A DNA stretch of 13,304 nucleotides from Gallionella sp. UBA6045 (GTDB lineage Bacteria > Pseudomonadota > Gammaproteobacteria > Burkholderiales > Gallionellaceae), in NCBI GenBank assembly GCA_002429165.1, contig DIYV01000070.1:1-13304 (forward strand), written 5' to 3'. The position numbers and the translations under genes were made by a program. The notes under the pieces were generated by a model that did not search any database, had not been told where the DNA came from, and saw only the letters and a program-made list of their open reading frames with translations. Below, in pieces: positions 6,693 to 13,304 of the stretch (the stretch's first letter is position 1; every line of letters starts with the position of its first letter).

Positions 6693-7779
6693 GGCTATCA
6701 GCATCGCCGAACAATATCCGGCCAAGTACTGGCACAAGCTGGATGACGGGCGTATCCAGTGCGACCTGTGTCCGCGCGACTGCAAGCTGCACGAAGGCCA
6801 GCGCGGGGCCTGCTTCGTGCGAGGGCGCGTCAATGACGCGATGGTTCTGACCACTTACGGTCGCTCCTCGGGTTTCTGCGTCGACCCGATCGAGAAAAAA
6901 CCGCTCAACCATTTTTATCCGGGCAGCAGCATCCTGTCATTCGGCACTGCGGGCTGCAATCTCGCCTGCAAATTCTGCCAGAACTGGGACATCTCAAAAT
7001 CGCGCAGTTTCGACAAGCTCGCCGACCAGGCCACGCCGGAAGCCATCGCGCGCACCGCCGAGCGGCTGGACTGCAAGAGTGTCGCGTTCACCTACAATGA
7101 CCCGGTGATCTTTGCCGAATATGCAATGGACGTGGCCGACGCCTGCCACGAGCGCGGCGTCAAGACAGTCGCTGTCACGGCGGGCTATATACACGACCTG
7201 CCGCGCCGCGAATTTTTCGCGAAGATGGATGCGGCCAATGTCGACCTGAAAGCGTTCACCGACGAGTTCTATGTCAAACAGACTGGCTCGCATCTGCAAC
7301 CGGTGCTGGACACACTGAAATATCTGCGCCAGGAAACCGATGTGTGGGTCGAGCTGACCACACTGCTGATCCCGGGCCTCAACGACTCGGCCCACGAGAT
7401 CGGCAAGATGAGCGAATGGATCGCAAAGGAACTCGGCGTGGACGTGCCGCTGCACTTCACCGCGTTCCACCCTGACTACAAGATGACGGGCATCCCCGGC
7501 ACCCCGGCGGAAACACTGACCCAGGCACGGCAGATCGCCCACTCAGCAGGACTGCAGCACGTCTATACCGGCAACGTGCATGACCTCTCCGGCGGCACCA
7601 CGCACTGCCCGTGCTGTCAGCAATCGCTGATCGTGCGCGACTGGCACGAGATCCGCGATTACACACTCGACGCAAAGGGCAACTGTCCGCAGTGCGGCAC
7701 CGCACTGGCCGGACATTTCGGGCAATTCAATAAACAGTTTGGCCGGCAGCGCATTCCGATTCTCATGTCAGGAAATTGA
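6685..7779 (+). CDS. amrS: PflA-like radical SAM enzyme of the AmmeMemoRadiSam system
   Basis: A 364-residue radical SAM enzyme. C91, C95 and C98 form the CxxxCxxC motif that binds the 4Fe-4S cluster used to cleave S-adenosylmethionine. The following region (AFTYNDPVIFAEY at 134-146, VDLKAF at 186-191, TTLLIPGLND at 225-234) matches the activase branch that includes pyruvate formate-lyase activating enzyme. Two extra Cys groups flank the core: C26, C29, C33 and C43 near the N-terminus, and C308, C310, C311, C334 and C337 as a zinc-ribbon-like tail. These look like the normal build of this subfamily. AAGGAG lies 8 nt before the ATG. The substrate is unknown; the linked Memo and AMMECR1 proteins are the obvious candidates for partner or target. 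The gene is convergent with the transglutaminase remnant. Confidence 0.95.
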   Translation: MDEAISIAEQYPAKYWHKLDDGRIQCDLCPRDCKLHEGQRGACFVRGRVNDAMVLTTYGRSSGFCVDPIEKKPLNHFYPGSSILSFGTAGCNLACKFCQNWDISKSRSFDKLADQATPEAIARTAERLDCKSVAFTYNDPVIFAEYAMDVADACHERGVKTVAVTAGYIHDLPRREFFAKMDAANVDLKAFTDEFYVKQTGSHLQPVLDTLKYLRQETDVWVELTTLLIPGLNDSAHEIGKMSEWIAKELGVDVPLHFTAFHPDYKMTGIPGTPAETLTQARQIAHSAGLQHVYTGNVHDLSGGTTHCPCCQQSLIVRDWHEIRDYTLDAKGNCPQCGTALAGHFGQFNKQFGRQRIPILMSGN

Positions 7780-7856
7780 TTTAACAGGCACACACAGGCC
7801 ATCGCCATATGCTCCCTCGTCAAGACGGAGCAAGGCAAACTGCATGAGATATCTGC

Positions 7857-8217
7857 TTAGTTGGCTTGATCAAAAGTGGCAGTCTTGTTGTCAAGAACGC
7901 TGATCGATATCTCGGCATCCATGGAAGACACACCCTCTCCCCGGAAACTGCCGAAGGTCGGCGCGGCATCCTGGGATAGCTGGCCGGCGGCCACCGCGAT
8001 GTAATCGTCATTGACGGACAAACCGCGGCTCGGGTCAAATCCGCGCCAGCCGGCGCCCGGCAGGTATACCTCGGCCCATGCATGCATTTCGCCGCCTGCG
8101 GATTCGTCGCCGAGACAGTAGCCGCTGACAAAGAGCGGCGACGCCGACACTGCGACAGATGTCGATGAACAGCATCGCAAAGTCGCGGCATGATCCCTTC
8201 CGATGTATCATGCGCAT
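7857..8217 (-). pseudogene. Truncated, frameshifted transglutaminase-like protease gene
   Basis: Only the C-terminal catalytic part of a transglutaminase-family (COG1305-like) protein remains, split between two frames. From about 8205 to 8134 one frame reads RKGSCRDFAMLFIDICRSVGVAA, which holds the active-site Cys. From about 8134 to 7857 the next frame reads FVSGYCLGDES, then MHAWAEVYLPGAGWRGFDPSRG with the active-site His and Asp, and ends in TAA. The join falls at GCCGCTCTTTGTC, where the family would have an Arg codon; loss of two bases there explains the shift. The N-terminal portion upstream of about 8217 is missing or unrecognisable, and no start signal fits. A sequencing error could explain the shift but not the missing front part. 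It lies tail-to-tail with the radical SAM gene. Confidence 0.8.
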
Positions 8218-8489
8218 GAGCGATAGCGGTGGAAATACCGGTTATCATTTCAGCCAATCGTGGCAATACACCAGAATCAATAACTGCGATTAAAGCGGTG
8301 TTTCCCTCAAGCAGACAGACTGAAAAAATATACACTATTTCGTGTCTACTCAAGCCGTTGCACGCCGATGCCTTATTTTTGCGCCATTGCTACATAGTCA
8401 GAATTACCGCATCTTGATCGCCGGATAATGAGATAATTCCCTGAGATATCCGGTCAGCAGCGCATTTCTTTCTTGATGGAAGGAACAAC
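8218..8489. other. Gap without a clear gene
   Basis: No convincing coding sequence is present. On the minus strand a frame near 8353-8180 (ALIAVIDSGVLPRLAEMITG...) leads towards the transglutaminase remnant and could be decayed upstream sequence of that gene, but I cannot align it with the family. The plus strand must carry the promoter of the hydrolase gene; I see no clear -35/-10 pair. Confidence 0.4.
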
Positions 8490-9119
8490 ATGAGCACCGT
8501 ACAACATATACCTGCAGGACCTGTCGAACTTGACGGCGAACTGATTCTGCCACCGTCCGCAAAAGGCGTCGTGCTGTTCGCCCACGGCAGCGGCAGCAGC
8601 CGCTTCAGTCCGCGCAACACCTATGTCGCCGAAGTTCTGCAACAACGCGGCATAGGCACGCTGCTGTTCGATCTGCTGACAAGAGTAGAGGATCAGGTTT
8701 ACGAGACCCGCTTCGACATCGCGCTGCTCACGACACGCCTTGTCGCGGCGACCGAATGGCTGCAAAAAAATCCCAAGGCCAAAGATTTGAGTCTGGGATA
8801 TTTCGGCGCCAGCACCGGTGCGGCTGCAGCGTTACAGGCCGCGGCAACAATGGAAAATAAAATCTCCGCGGTGGTATCGCGCGGCGGACGCCCAGACCTC
8901 GCCGGCCCAGCCGCACTGCGCCGAGTGACTGCACCTACCCTGCTCATTGTCGGCGGCGCGGACTACGAGGTGATCGAGCTGAACCGGCAGGCGGAGACGT
9001 TGCTGAACTGCAAGAAAAAACTCCTGCTGATCCCCGGCGCGACACATTTATTCGAAGAACCCGGCACGCTGCAACAGACGGCGCGCAGCGCCGCAGACTG
9101 GTTTGCGCAGCATCTGTAG
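8490..9119 (+). CDS. Alpha/beta hydrolase, dienelactone hydrolase-like
   Basis: A 209-residue cytoplasmic alpha/beta hydrolase. The triad is visible: S108 in the nucleophile elbow GASTG (106-110), D158 in VGGADYEV and H186 in PGATHLFEE. AHGSGSSRFSPRN (31-43) forms the oxyanion loop typical of this subgroup. Both length and motifs match small dienelactone-hydrolase-family proteins, though the usual nucleophile of true dienelactone hydrolase is Cys, so the substrate is probably different (an ester or related bond; unknown). AAGGA lies 5 nt before the ATG. In mycobacteria and others this domain occurs fused behind a phosphoribosyltransferase domain (for example Rv0571c), and a stand-alone phosphoribosyltransferase is encoded at 11823-12446. 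Confidence 0.9.
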   Translation: MSTVQHIPAGPVELDGELILPPSAKGVVLFAHGSGSSRFSPRNTYVAEVLQQRGIGTLLFDLLTRVEDQVYETRFDIALLTTRLVAATEWLQKNPKAKDLSLGYFGASTGAAAALQAAATMENKISAVVSRGGRPDLAGPAALRRVTAPTLLIVGGADYEVIELNRQAETLLNCKKKLLLIPGATHLFEEPGTLQQTARSAADWFAQHL

Positions 9120-9159
9120 AATCATATGGGATTAATACAGTGTGATGCCGGCCCTTGTG

Positions 9160-9177
9160 ATTACGAACGTCCGTAAT
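9160..9177. repeat. 18-bp near-palindrome
   Basis: ATTACGAACGTCCGTAAT is symmetric except for one mismatched pair, so it looks like a dimer-binding operator or a short hairpin. It lies 41 nt after the hydrolase stop, between two convergent genes, so an operator role has no obvious promoter to act on. Confidence 0.35.
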
Positions 9178-9243
9178 GACACTTGGCAGAACATCAGGCC
9201 TGGTTACTCTACCTCCCGAAAACAGCACTTGGTGAAATGCCGC

Positions 9244-9274
9244 TGGCGACATAGCCGCAGGTCGCCACTATTTT
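9244..9274 (+). terminator. Candidate intrinsic terminator after the hydrolase gene
   Basis: The perfect 7-bp stem TGGCGAC (9244-9250) and GTCGCCA (9261-9267) encloses a ten-base loop and is followed by CTATTTT. The stem is GC-rich and the T-tract is short, so termination strength is uncertain. On the other strand no T-run follows, so it would serve the plus-strand gene. Confidence 0.42.
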
Positions 9275-9278
9275 GGAT

Positions 9279-11591
9279 TCACTGAGTCTGGCGCTGTTTT
9301 AGCAATGCCTCAAACTGCGCTACCGGCAGCGGTTTGCTGAACAGATACCCTTGGTAATGATGGCAGCCATATGAAGAAAGCAGTTGCCGCTGCTCTTCCG
9401 TCTCCACCCCTTCGGCGATGACGTTCAGGTTCAGGCTATGCGCCATCGCAATGATGGTTTGCACAATCGCGTTGTCGCTTTTGGCAGTCATGTCGCGTAC
9501 GAAGGACATATCGATTTTGAGCTGATCCAGCGGTAGCCGGTTCAGGTATTGCAAGGATGAATAACCGGTGCCAAAGTCATCCATCGAGAACTGGATACCG
9601 GCTTCTTTCAATGTGTTCATGGTTGCAATTATTTTTTCGATATCAACCACCAACATGCTTTCAGTCAGTTCCAGCTTGAGCCGTGTCGGGTTGATGCAAT
9701 ATTGTTGCACGACAGCTTGCACCTGATCCACAAAATCAGCCTGGCGAAATTGCTTGGCGCTCACGTTCACGGCCAGGACAAGATCGCGGGTGAGGGCATC
9801 CTGTTCCCATGCCTTGAGTTGGGCGCAAGCCGTTTCCAGCACCCAAAGACCGATGTGCAGTATCAGTCCGGTCTCTTCCGCCAGCGGAATGAATTGAGCG
9901 GGTGACACAAAACCACGTTCAGGGTGTATCCAGCGGATCAAGGTCTCCGCTCCCAAGGGACGATTCAATTCGTCCACCTGGACCTGGTAATACAACTGGA
10001 ACTGCTGATGCTTAAGCGCCTTGGCTAAATCGCTTTCGAGAGCTGCGTGGGCATCGATGGAGGTCTGCATCTGCGGATCGAAGAAGCGCAGGGTGTTGCG
10101 TCCCGCCTGCTTGGCTTTATACATGGAGATGTCGGCTTGTTTCATCAGCTCTTCTATTGTAGCTTGTTGGCCATTGAACAAAGTGGCGCCGATACTGGAG
10201 GTACAGTGATATTCGTGCGTGCCAAGATGAAAAATCTGGTTAAGCGCAGCCATCACTTTCTCGGTGATAGCTTCCGTCAGTGAAGCCGCTTCAAGAGCCT
10301 GCCCGCTCAGGTTTTCCAGCACCATCATGAACTCGTCACCACCCAGGCGGGATACGGTGTCTACTTCACGCACACAGGAGGTCAGGCGTTGGGCAACCTG
10401 TTGCAGCAGCAGGTCTCCGACATCATGGCCAAGCGTGTCATTGAGGGACTTGAAATTATCCAGGTCAATGAACAGCAGCGCACCTTGTTTGCCAGTTCGT
10501 GCACTGGATGCCAATGCATGTCCGAGCCGATCCATGAGCAAGCGCCGGTTGGGAAGACCCGTGAGCGAATCGTAGAACGCAAGATGTTGAATTTTTTCAT
10601 CCGCTGCCTTGCGTTCCGTGATGTCGATATGCGATCCGACATAATGCGTGGTGACCCCGTCATCTCCTTTAACGGCAGTGATGGTGAGCCATTTGGGATA
10701 GATTTCACCATTCTTGCGTCGATCCCAGATTTCTCCCTGCCATGTTCCAGTGCGATTGATGGTCTTCCACATATCGCGATAGAAATCCGTATTGTGGCGG
10801 CCAGACTTGAGCAGACGGGGTGTCTTACCAACGATTTCCTCAGCCGTATAACCGGCTGTATCGGTAAAGGCTTGATTGACCCGCAGGATCACCCCTTCGG
10901 CATCGGTGATCATCAAACTTTCCTGCGATTCGAAAGCTGTGGCAGCAATTCGAAGCTCGGCCTCAGCCTGCTTGCGCTCGGTGATGTCATGAATGATCGA
11001 AAAAAACAGGCTCTTGCCCATGTAATTCACGGTTGAAATATGTGATTCGACCGCACGAACGGCACCGTTGGCCAAACGATGGTCAAAGCAAAATGTATTC
11101 CGCTCCCCAATAATTGCTTGCTGCCTTTGTTGCCGGATTTCTGACTCAGGTTGCGCATTGATGCGGCTTACGTTCATGCCACGCAAACTTTCCAGTGGGT
11201 AACCATAAAATTGCGCTGCCGCAGGGTTGGCATCAACGATGATGCGAGATTGATGATCGATCAATAACATGACGGCATTATGCCGCTCGAACAACTGGCG
11301 AAAATGCGCTTCACTTTCCCGCAACGCACGGATGACTTTCTCGTTTTCCAACAGCACTGTTTCTATCTCATCGGAAGGATGTCGCACTGGATTTTCAAGT
11401 GCATTCGCTGTTTGGGACAGGATAAAGTCTGGTTCCTGGGTACTCGCGATGTGTTCGGTGCGATTCATCAGTGCCTGAATGATTCTGTTCAGACGCGCGA
11501 TTTCGGCATGCAAGGCAAGCTGGCTTGGTTCCTGCTGATCAGGAGTAGTACCGTCGGTACAGCCAGTAAGGTTCTGATTGTGAATTTGCAT
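9279..11591 (-). CDS. PAS-PAS-GGDEF-EAL cyclic-di-GMP enzyme
   Basis: A 770-residue, probably cytoplasmic signalling protein with no membrane span. In order: a coiled, polar N-terminus (1-92), PAS domain one (about 93-205, ending DITERK), PAS domain two (about 212-328, ending DITERK), a GGDEF domain (about 333-505) and an EAL domain (about 515-765). The cyclase signature GGDEF (417-421) is intact, and the inhibitory site RxxD (R408 to D411) is five residues upstream, so synthesis with product feedback is expected. The phosphodiesterase domain has ETL (549-551) in place of EAL but keeps the metal Glu, plus NVSAKQF, LTES, DDFGTGYSSL (671-680) and EGVET, so it may still be active. The PAS domains presumably sense a ligand or redox state; none can be named. 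The ATG at 11591 has no good ribosome binding site, so the exact start is less sure. Confidence 0.95.
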   Translation of the reverse strand: MQIHNQNLTGCTDGTTPDQQEPSQLALHAEIARLNRIIQALMNRTEHIASTQEPDFILSQTANALENPVRHPSDEIETVLLENEKVIRALRESEAHFRQLFERHNAVMLLIDHQSRIIVDANPAAAQFYGYPLESLRGMNVSRINAQPESEIRQQRQQAIIGERNTFCFDHRLANGAVRAVESHISTVNYMGKSLFFSIIHDITERKQAEAELRIAATAFESQESLMITDAEGVILRVNQAFTDTAGYTAEEIVGKTPRLLKSGRHNTDFYRDMWKTINRTGTWQGEIWDRRKNGEIYPKWLTITAVKGDDGVTTHYVGSHIDITERKAADEKIQHLAFYDSLTGLPNRRLLMDRLGHALASSARTGKQGALLFIDLDNFKSLNDTLGHDVGDLLLQQVAQRLTSCVREVDTVSRLGGDEFMMVLENLSGQALEAASLTEAITEKVMAALNQIFHLGTHEYHCTSSIGATLFNGQQATIEELMKQADISMYKAKQAGRNTLRFFDPQMQTSIDAHAALESDLAKALKHQQFQLYYQVQVDELNRPLGAETLIRWIHPERGFVSPAQFIPLAEETGLILHIGLWVLETACAQLKAWEQDALTRDLVLAVNVSAKQFRQADFVDQVQAVVQQYCINPTRLKLELTESMLVVDIEKIIATMNTLKEAGIQFSMDDFGTGYSSLQYLNRLPLDQLKIDMSFVRDMTAKSDNAIVQTIIAMAHSLNLNVIAEGVETEEQRQLLSSYGCHHYQGYLFSKPLPVAQFEALLKQRQTQ

Positions 11592-11822
11592 GTGTATTTA
11601 GAGGTAAGCCAATATTGCGTGAATTCTAAACCAAGCTACAAATTTCGGAGATAGTTCGTATCCGGCATCCGAGTCATGCATAAAATTATGTTCCCCGCTT
11701 GCGGACACCCCAATCGAAACTGAATATTGAATGACAGCCTGTGTCACATTACCGCATTTCGCCGGTATCTGCTATTAGCACTTGCCGTTATTGACAATGG
11801 TGGAGAAACGCTAAATCATCAT
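11592..11822. other. Intergenic region between two minus-strand genes
   Basis: This 231-nt gap lies between the phosphoribosyltransferase gene (ends 11823) and the GGDEF-EAL gene (starts 11591), both on the minus strand. Apart from the promoter candidate listed separately I see no gene, tRNA or clear terminator. Confidence 0.5.
11685..11713 (-). promoter_or_regulatory. Candidate sigma-70 promoter of the GGDEF-EAL gene
   Basis: On the minus strand TTGGGG (11713-11708) is followed after 17 nt by CATAAT (11690-11685), which fits the -10 consensus at five of six bases. Only the TTG of the -35 box matches. The predicted leader is about 90 nt. It is a weak call. Confidence 0.28.
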
Positions 11823-12446
11823 TCAGGCTCCCAGCAGCGCAATCACTTCCTCGTCGCTCACCTGCGGAAAAGACTGATAGAACTGTCCCACTGCATAGAA
11901 CATCGGCGGCGCGCTCAGGCACACCACTTCATCGGCGTAGGGTTCCACCTTGGCCAGCGTATCCGGCGGAGCGACCGGCACGGCGCAGATCAGTTTTTTC
12001 GGGGACCTGGCGCGCAACGCGTGCAGCGCGGCGATCATCGTCGAGCCGGTGGCCAGGCCATCATCCACGACAATGACGATGCGCCCTGCCGGGTCGTGCG
12101 GCGGGCGTATCGGTGTATAGCTGGCGCGCCTCTCGCGCATCACCTTGAGCTGCGCTTCCTTCTCGGCTTCGATGTATTGCGAACTGCCGCCCACCTGCCC
12201 GGCATAGTCGCCCAGATAGGTCCAGCCGGTCTCGTCCACCGAACCGATAGCGAATTCCGGATTGCCCGGCGCGCGCAGTTTGCGCACCAGCACCACGTCC
12301 AGTTCGCCGCCCAGTTCATCGGCAATGATCTTGGCCATAGTCACCGCGCCGCGCGGAATGGCCAGCACCAGCGGACGCTGACCGCGATATTGCGCAAGTG
12401 CCTCCACCAGCTGGTGCGCTGCATCTTCACGATCATGAAATACCAT
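11823..12446 (-). CDS. Phosphoribosyltransferase family protein
   Basis: A 207-residue cytoplasmic type I phosphoribosyltransferase. The PRPP-binding loop VIVVDDGLATGST (residues 125-137) shows the two acidic residues and the TGST turn. PRGAV (31-35) and VRKLRAPGNPEFAIG (54-68) are typical of the subgroup annotated simply as 'phosphoribosyltransferase', whose substrate is not established. GAGGAGGG, 6 nt before the ATG, is a very strong ribosome binding site. In other bacteria this domain is fused to a dienelactone-hydrolase-like domain; here the hydrolase is a separate gene at 8490-9119. It lies downstream of the repeat/SH3 membrane-protein gene on the same strand, 106 nt away, and could be read with it or from its own promoter. 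Confidence 0.92.
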   Translation of the reverse strand: MVFHDREDAAHQLVEALAQYRGQRPLVLAIPRGAVTMAKIIADELGGELDVVLVRKLRAPGNPEFAIGSVDETGWTYLGDYAGQVGGSSQYIEAEKEAQLKVMRERRASYTPIRPPHDPAGRIVIVVDDGLATGSTMIAALHALRARSPKKLICAVPVAPPDTLAKVEPYADEVVCLSAPPMFYAVGQFYQSFPQVSDEEVIALLGA

Positions 12447-12552
12447 GTTCTACCCTCCTCATGTTATCCGGCAGTAAAAACACCTTGCGACATTTTGCAT
12501 TACTCTGACCCCTGATTTTTGTTGGTGCGAAGCTGCCCCCTCCAGCCGCAGC

Positions 12553-13304
12553 TCACCTGAACTTGCTCAGGTACCTAGAAAATACCCAGCCTTGAAGTGC
12601 GACACTACCATCGTCGTCGCTCCATGCCACCAGAGACCATGCCTTGTTTTTCTCAAGGAGAAGTAGCGATTGCCCAAAATGAATGCGTCCAAGAACAGGA
12701 GATTTGGCAGATGGATTCAAATATACATCAAGAACTTTTGTCGAAACGAACCGGTAGGAATCGAGTTGTGCTGAATCGTCCACGGAAGCTAGGACATGTT
12801 TCCTGATGTTCTTCTTCATCTGACGTTCATTGACGCTCAATGCTTCCTTGATATAGAAGTCGGCAACCGGGTTGATGATGGAGAACATGGCTGCGACAAT
12901 TATTGGAAATATTAGCCAAGTCAGTAGCTTCTCTAGTGTTGGATTTCGGAGTGACGCTATTTCAGCAACGATTGCGGCGACAGCCTTTTCCAGTCGCCCT
13001 GTCGATTGTGCGAATGCTCTATCGGCAATTTGATCAACAAGACTTTGGACTTCGGAGCGGGTTAATGTCGTAGAACCGACCGCGATGGTGTTGTCATCAC
13101 AAATGGTAATTTCGGTAACTAGAGTTTCATACGCTAACGGCCATGAGCGCGGGGACATTGCCTCGGCCAGCCCATCGATCTGTAGCGCCTTCATAGCTTC
13201 CCGCATTTCCTTCATGGGGTCTTGAAATTGCAGCGACTTCATGGCCTCCCACATTTCCTTCATGGGGTCGTAATACTGTAACGCCTTCATGGCCTCCCGC
13301 ATTT
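12553..13304 (-). CDS. Membrane protein with 16-residue repeats and SH3-like C-terminus (5' part outside window)
   Basis: Only the C-terminal 250 or so residues lie in the window; the frame is still open at the right edge, so the true start is outside. The visible part begins with at least three copies of a 16-residue repeat of the form MREAMKALQYYDPMKE, predicted amphipathic helix. A polar region follows (TEITICDDNTIAVGSTTLTRSEV, then a helix rich in Ala, Ile and Glu). One strong membrane span comes next, around LLTWLIFPIIVAAMFSIINP. The last 70 residues (from YRFVSTKVLDVYLNP to GWVFSRYLSKFR) look like a bacterial SH3 domain. I do not recognise a named family. The phosphoribosyltransferase gene follows on the same strand. 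Confidence 0.8.
   Translation of the reverse strand, partial: MREAMKALQYYDPMKEMWEAMKSLQFQDPMKEMREAMKALQIDGLAEAMSPRSWPLAYETLVTEITICDDNTIAVGSTTLTRSEVQSLVDQIADRAFAQSTGRLEKAVAAIVAEIASLRNPTLEKLLTWLIFPIIVAAMFSIINPVADFYIKEALSVNERQMKKNIRKHVLASVDDSAQLDSYRFVSTKVLDVYLNPSAKSPVLGRIHFGQSLLLLEKNKAWSLVAWSDDDGSVALQGWVFSRYLSKFR
13190..13304. repeat. 48-bp tandem repeat running off the window edge
   Basis: The start of the unit TTCATGGCCTCCCGCATTT recurs at 13190, 13238 and 13286, exactly 48 bp apart, with TTCATGGGGTC also repeating at 13211 and 13259. Each unit encodes 16 residues in the minus-strand gene. More copies probably lie beyond the window. The copies differ by only a few bases, which suggests recent duplication or ongoing correction between copies. 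Confidence 0.85.

Noticed and set aside
7810..7832. Hairpin TGCTCC/GGAGCA after the radical SAM gene
   Set aside because: The 6-bp stem has an 11-base loop and no T-run on either strand, so it is not supported as a terminator.
8180..8353. Minus-strand segment with a faint armadillo-like look (AVIDSGVLPRLAEMI)
   Set aside because: A single short stretch with no repeat and no start signal; more likely decayed sequence in front of the transglutaminase remnant.
11791..11796. Perfect TTGACA -35 box on the plus strand
   Set aside because: No acceptable -10 follows at 16-18 nt, and it would transcribe antisense into the phosphoribosyltransferase gene.
11727..12515. Plus-strand open frame (262 codons) opposite the phosphoribosyltransferase gene
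   Set aside because: His/Arg-rich shadow of the minus-strand gene, which has a very strong ribosome binding site and a clear PRPP loop.
12531..12553. Inverted repeat AGCTGC/GCAGCT after the membrane-protein gene
   Set aside because: Short stem, long loop, overlaps the stop codon, and no T-run; likely chance.

Overview
The window (13.3 kb) looks like chromosomal DNA of a Gram-negative betaproteobacterium. The malate dehydrogenase type, the HtpX protease and the overall gene style would fit the Nitrosomonadales/Gallionellaceae. This placement is an inference from protein character only: there is no rRNA or other marker gene. No tRNA, rRNA, CRISPR array, transposase or phage gene was found.

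Layout. At 125-1009 (minus) lies htpX, with a good heat-shock (sigma-32-type) promoter candidate at 1075-1103. Divergent from it is an unrecognised multi-pass membrane protein (1157-1975). Next come malate dehydrogenase (mdh, 2201-3184) and, 18 nt later, an ankyrin-repeat protein (3203-4165). Facing them is a small exported protein with a Gly/Pro/Met tandem repeat (4366-4827, minus). A roughly 450-nt AT-richer gap (4828-5281) holds a perfect CRP-type half-site pair, TGTGA-N6-TCACA, next to a 13-bp inverted repeat.

The centre (5282-7779) is a tight three-gene cluster: a Memo-family protein, an AMMECR1-domain protein and a PflA-like radical SAM enzyme. This is the set that NCBI family names call 'AmmeMemoRadiSam', a recurring system whose biochemical role is, to my knowledge, unsettled. 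The genes are 19 nt apart or overlap by 8 nt, and each has a strong ribosome binding site, so they are very likely co-expressed.

After it lies a truncated, frameshifted transglutaminase pseudogene (7857-8217, minus). An alpha/beta hydrolase of the dienelactone-hydrolase type follows (8490-9119). A 770-residue PAS-PAS-GGDEF-EAL cyclic-di-GMP enzyme (9279-11591, minus) comes next, then a phosphoribosyltransferase (11823-12446, minus). At the right edge is the C-terminal part of a membrane protein with 16-residue repeats and an SH3-like tail (12553 to beyond the window, minus). The hydrolase and the phosphoribosyltransferase belong to families that occur fused in other bacteria, so their nearness here may be functional although the c-di-GMP gene separates them.

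The best candidates for new biology are the Memo/AMMECR1/radical SAM operon with its unusual upstream region, the decaying transglutaminase, and the three repeat-bearing proteins of unknown function.
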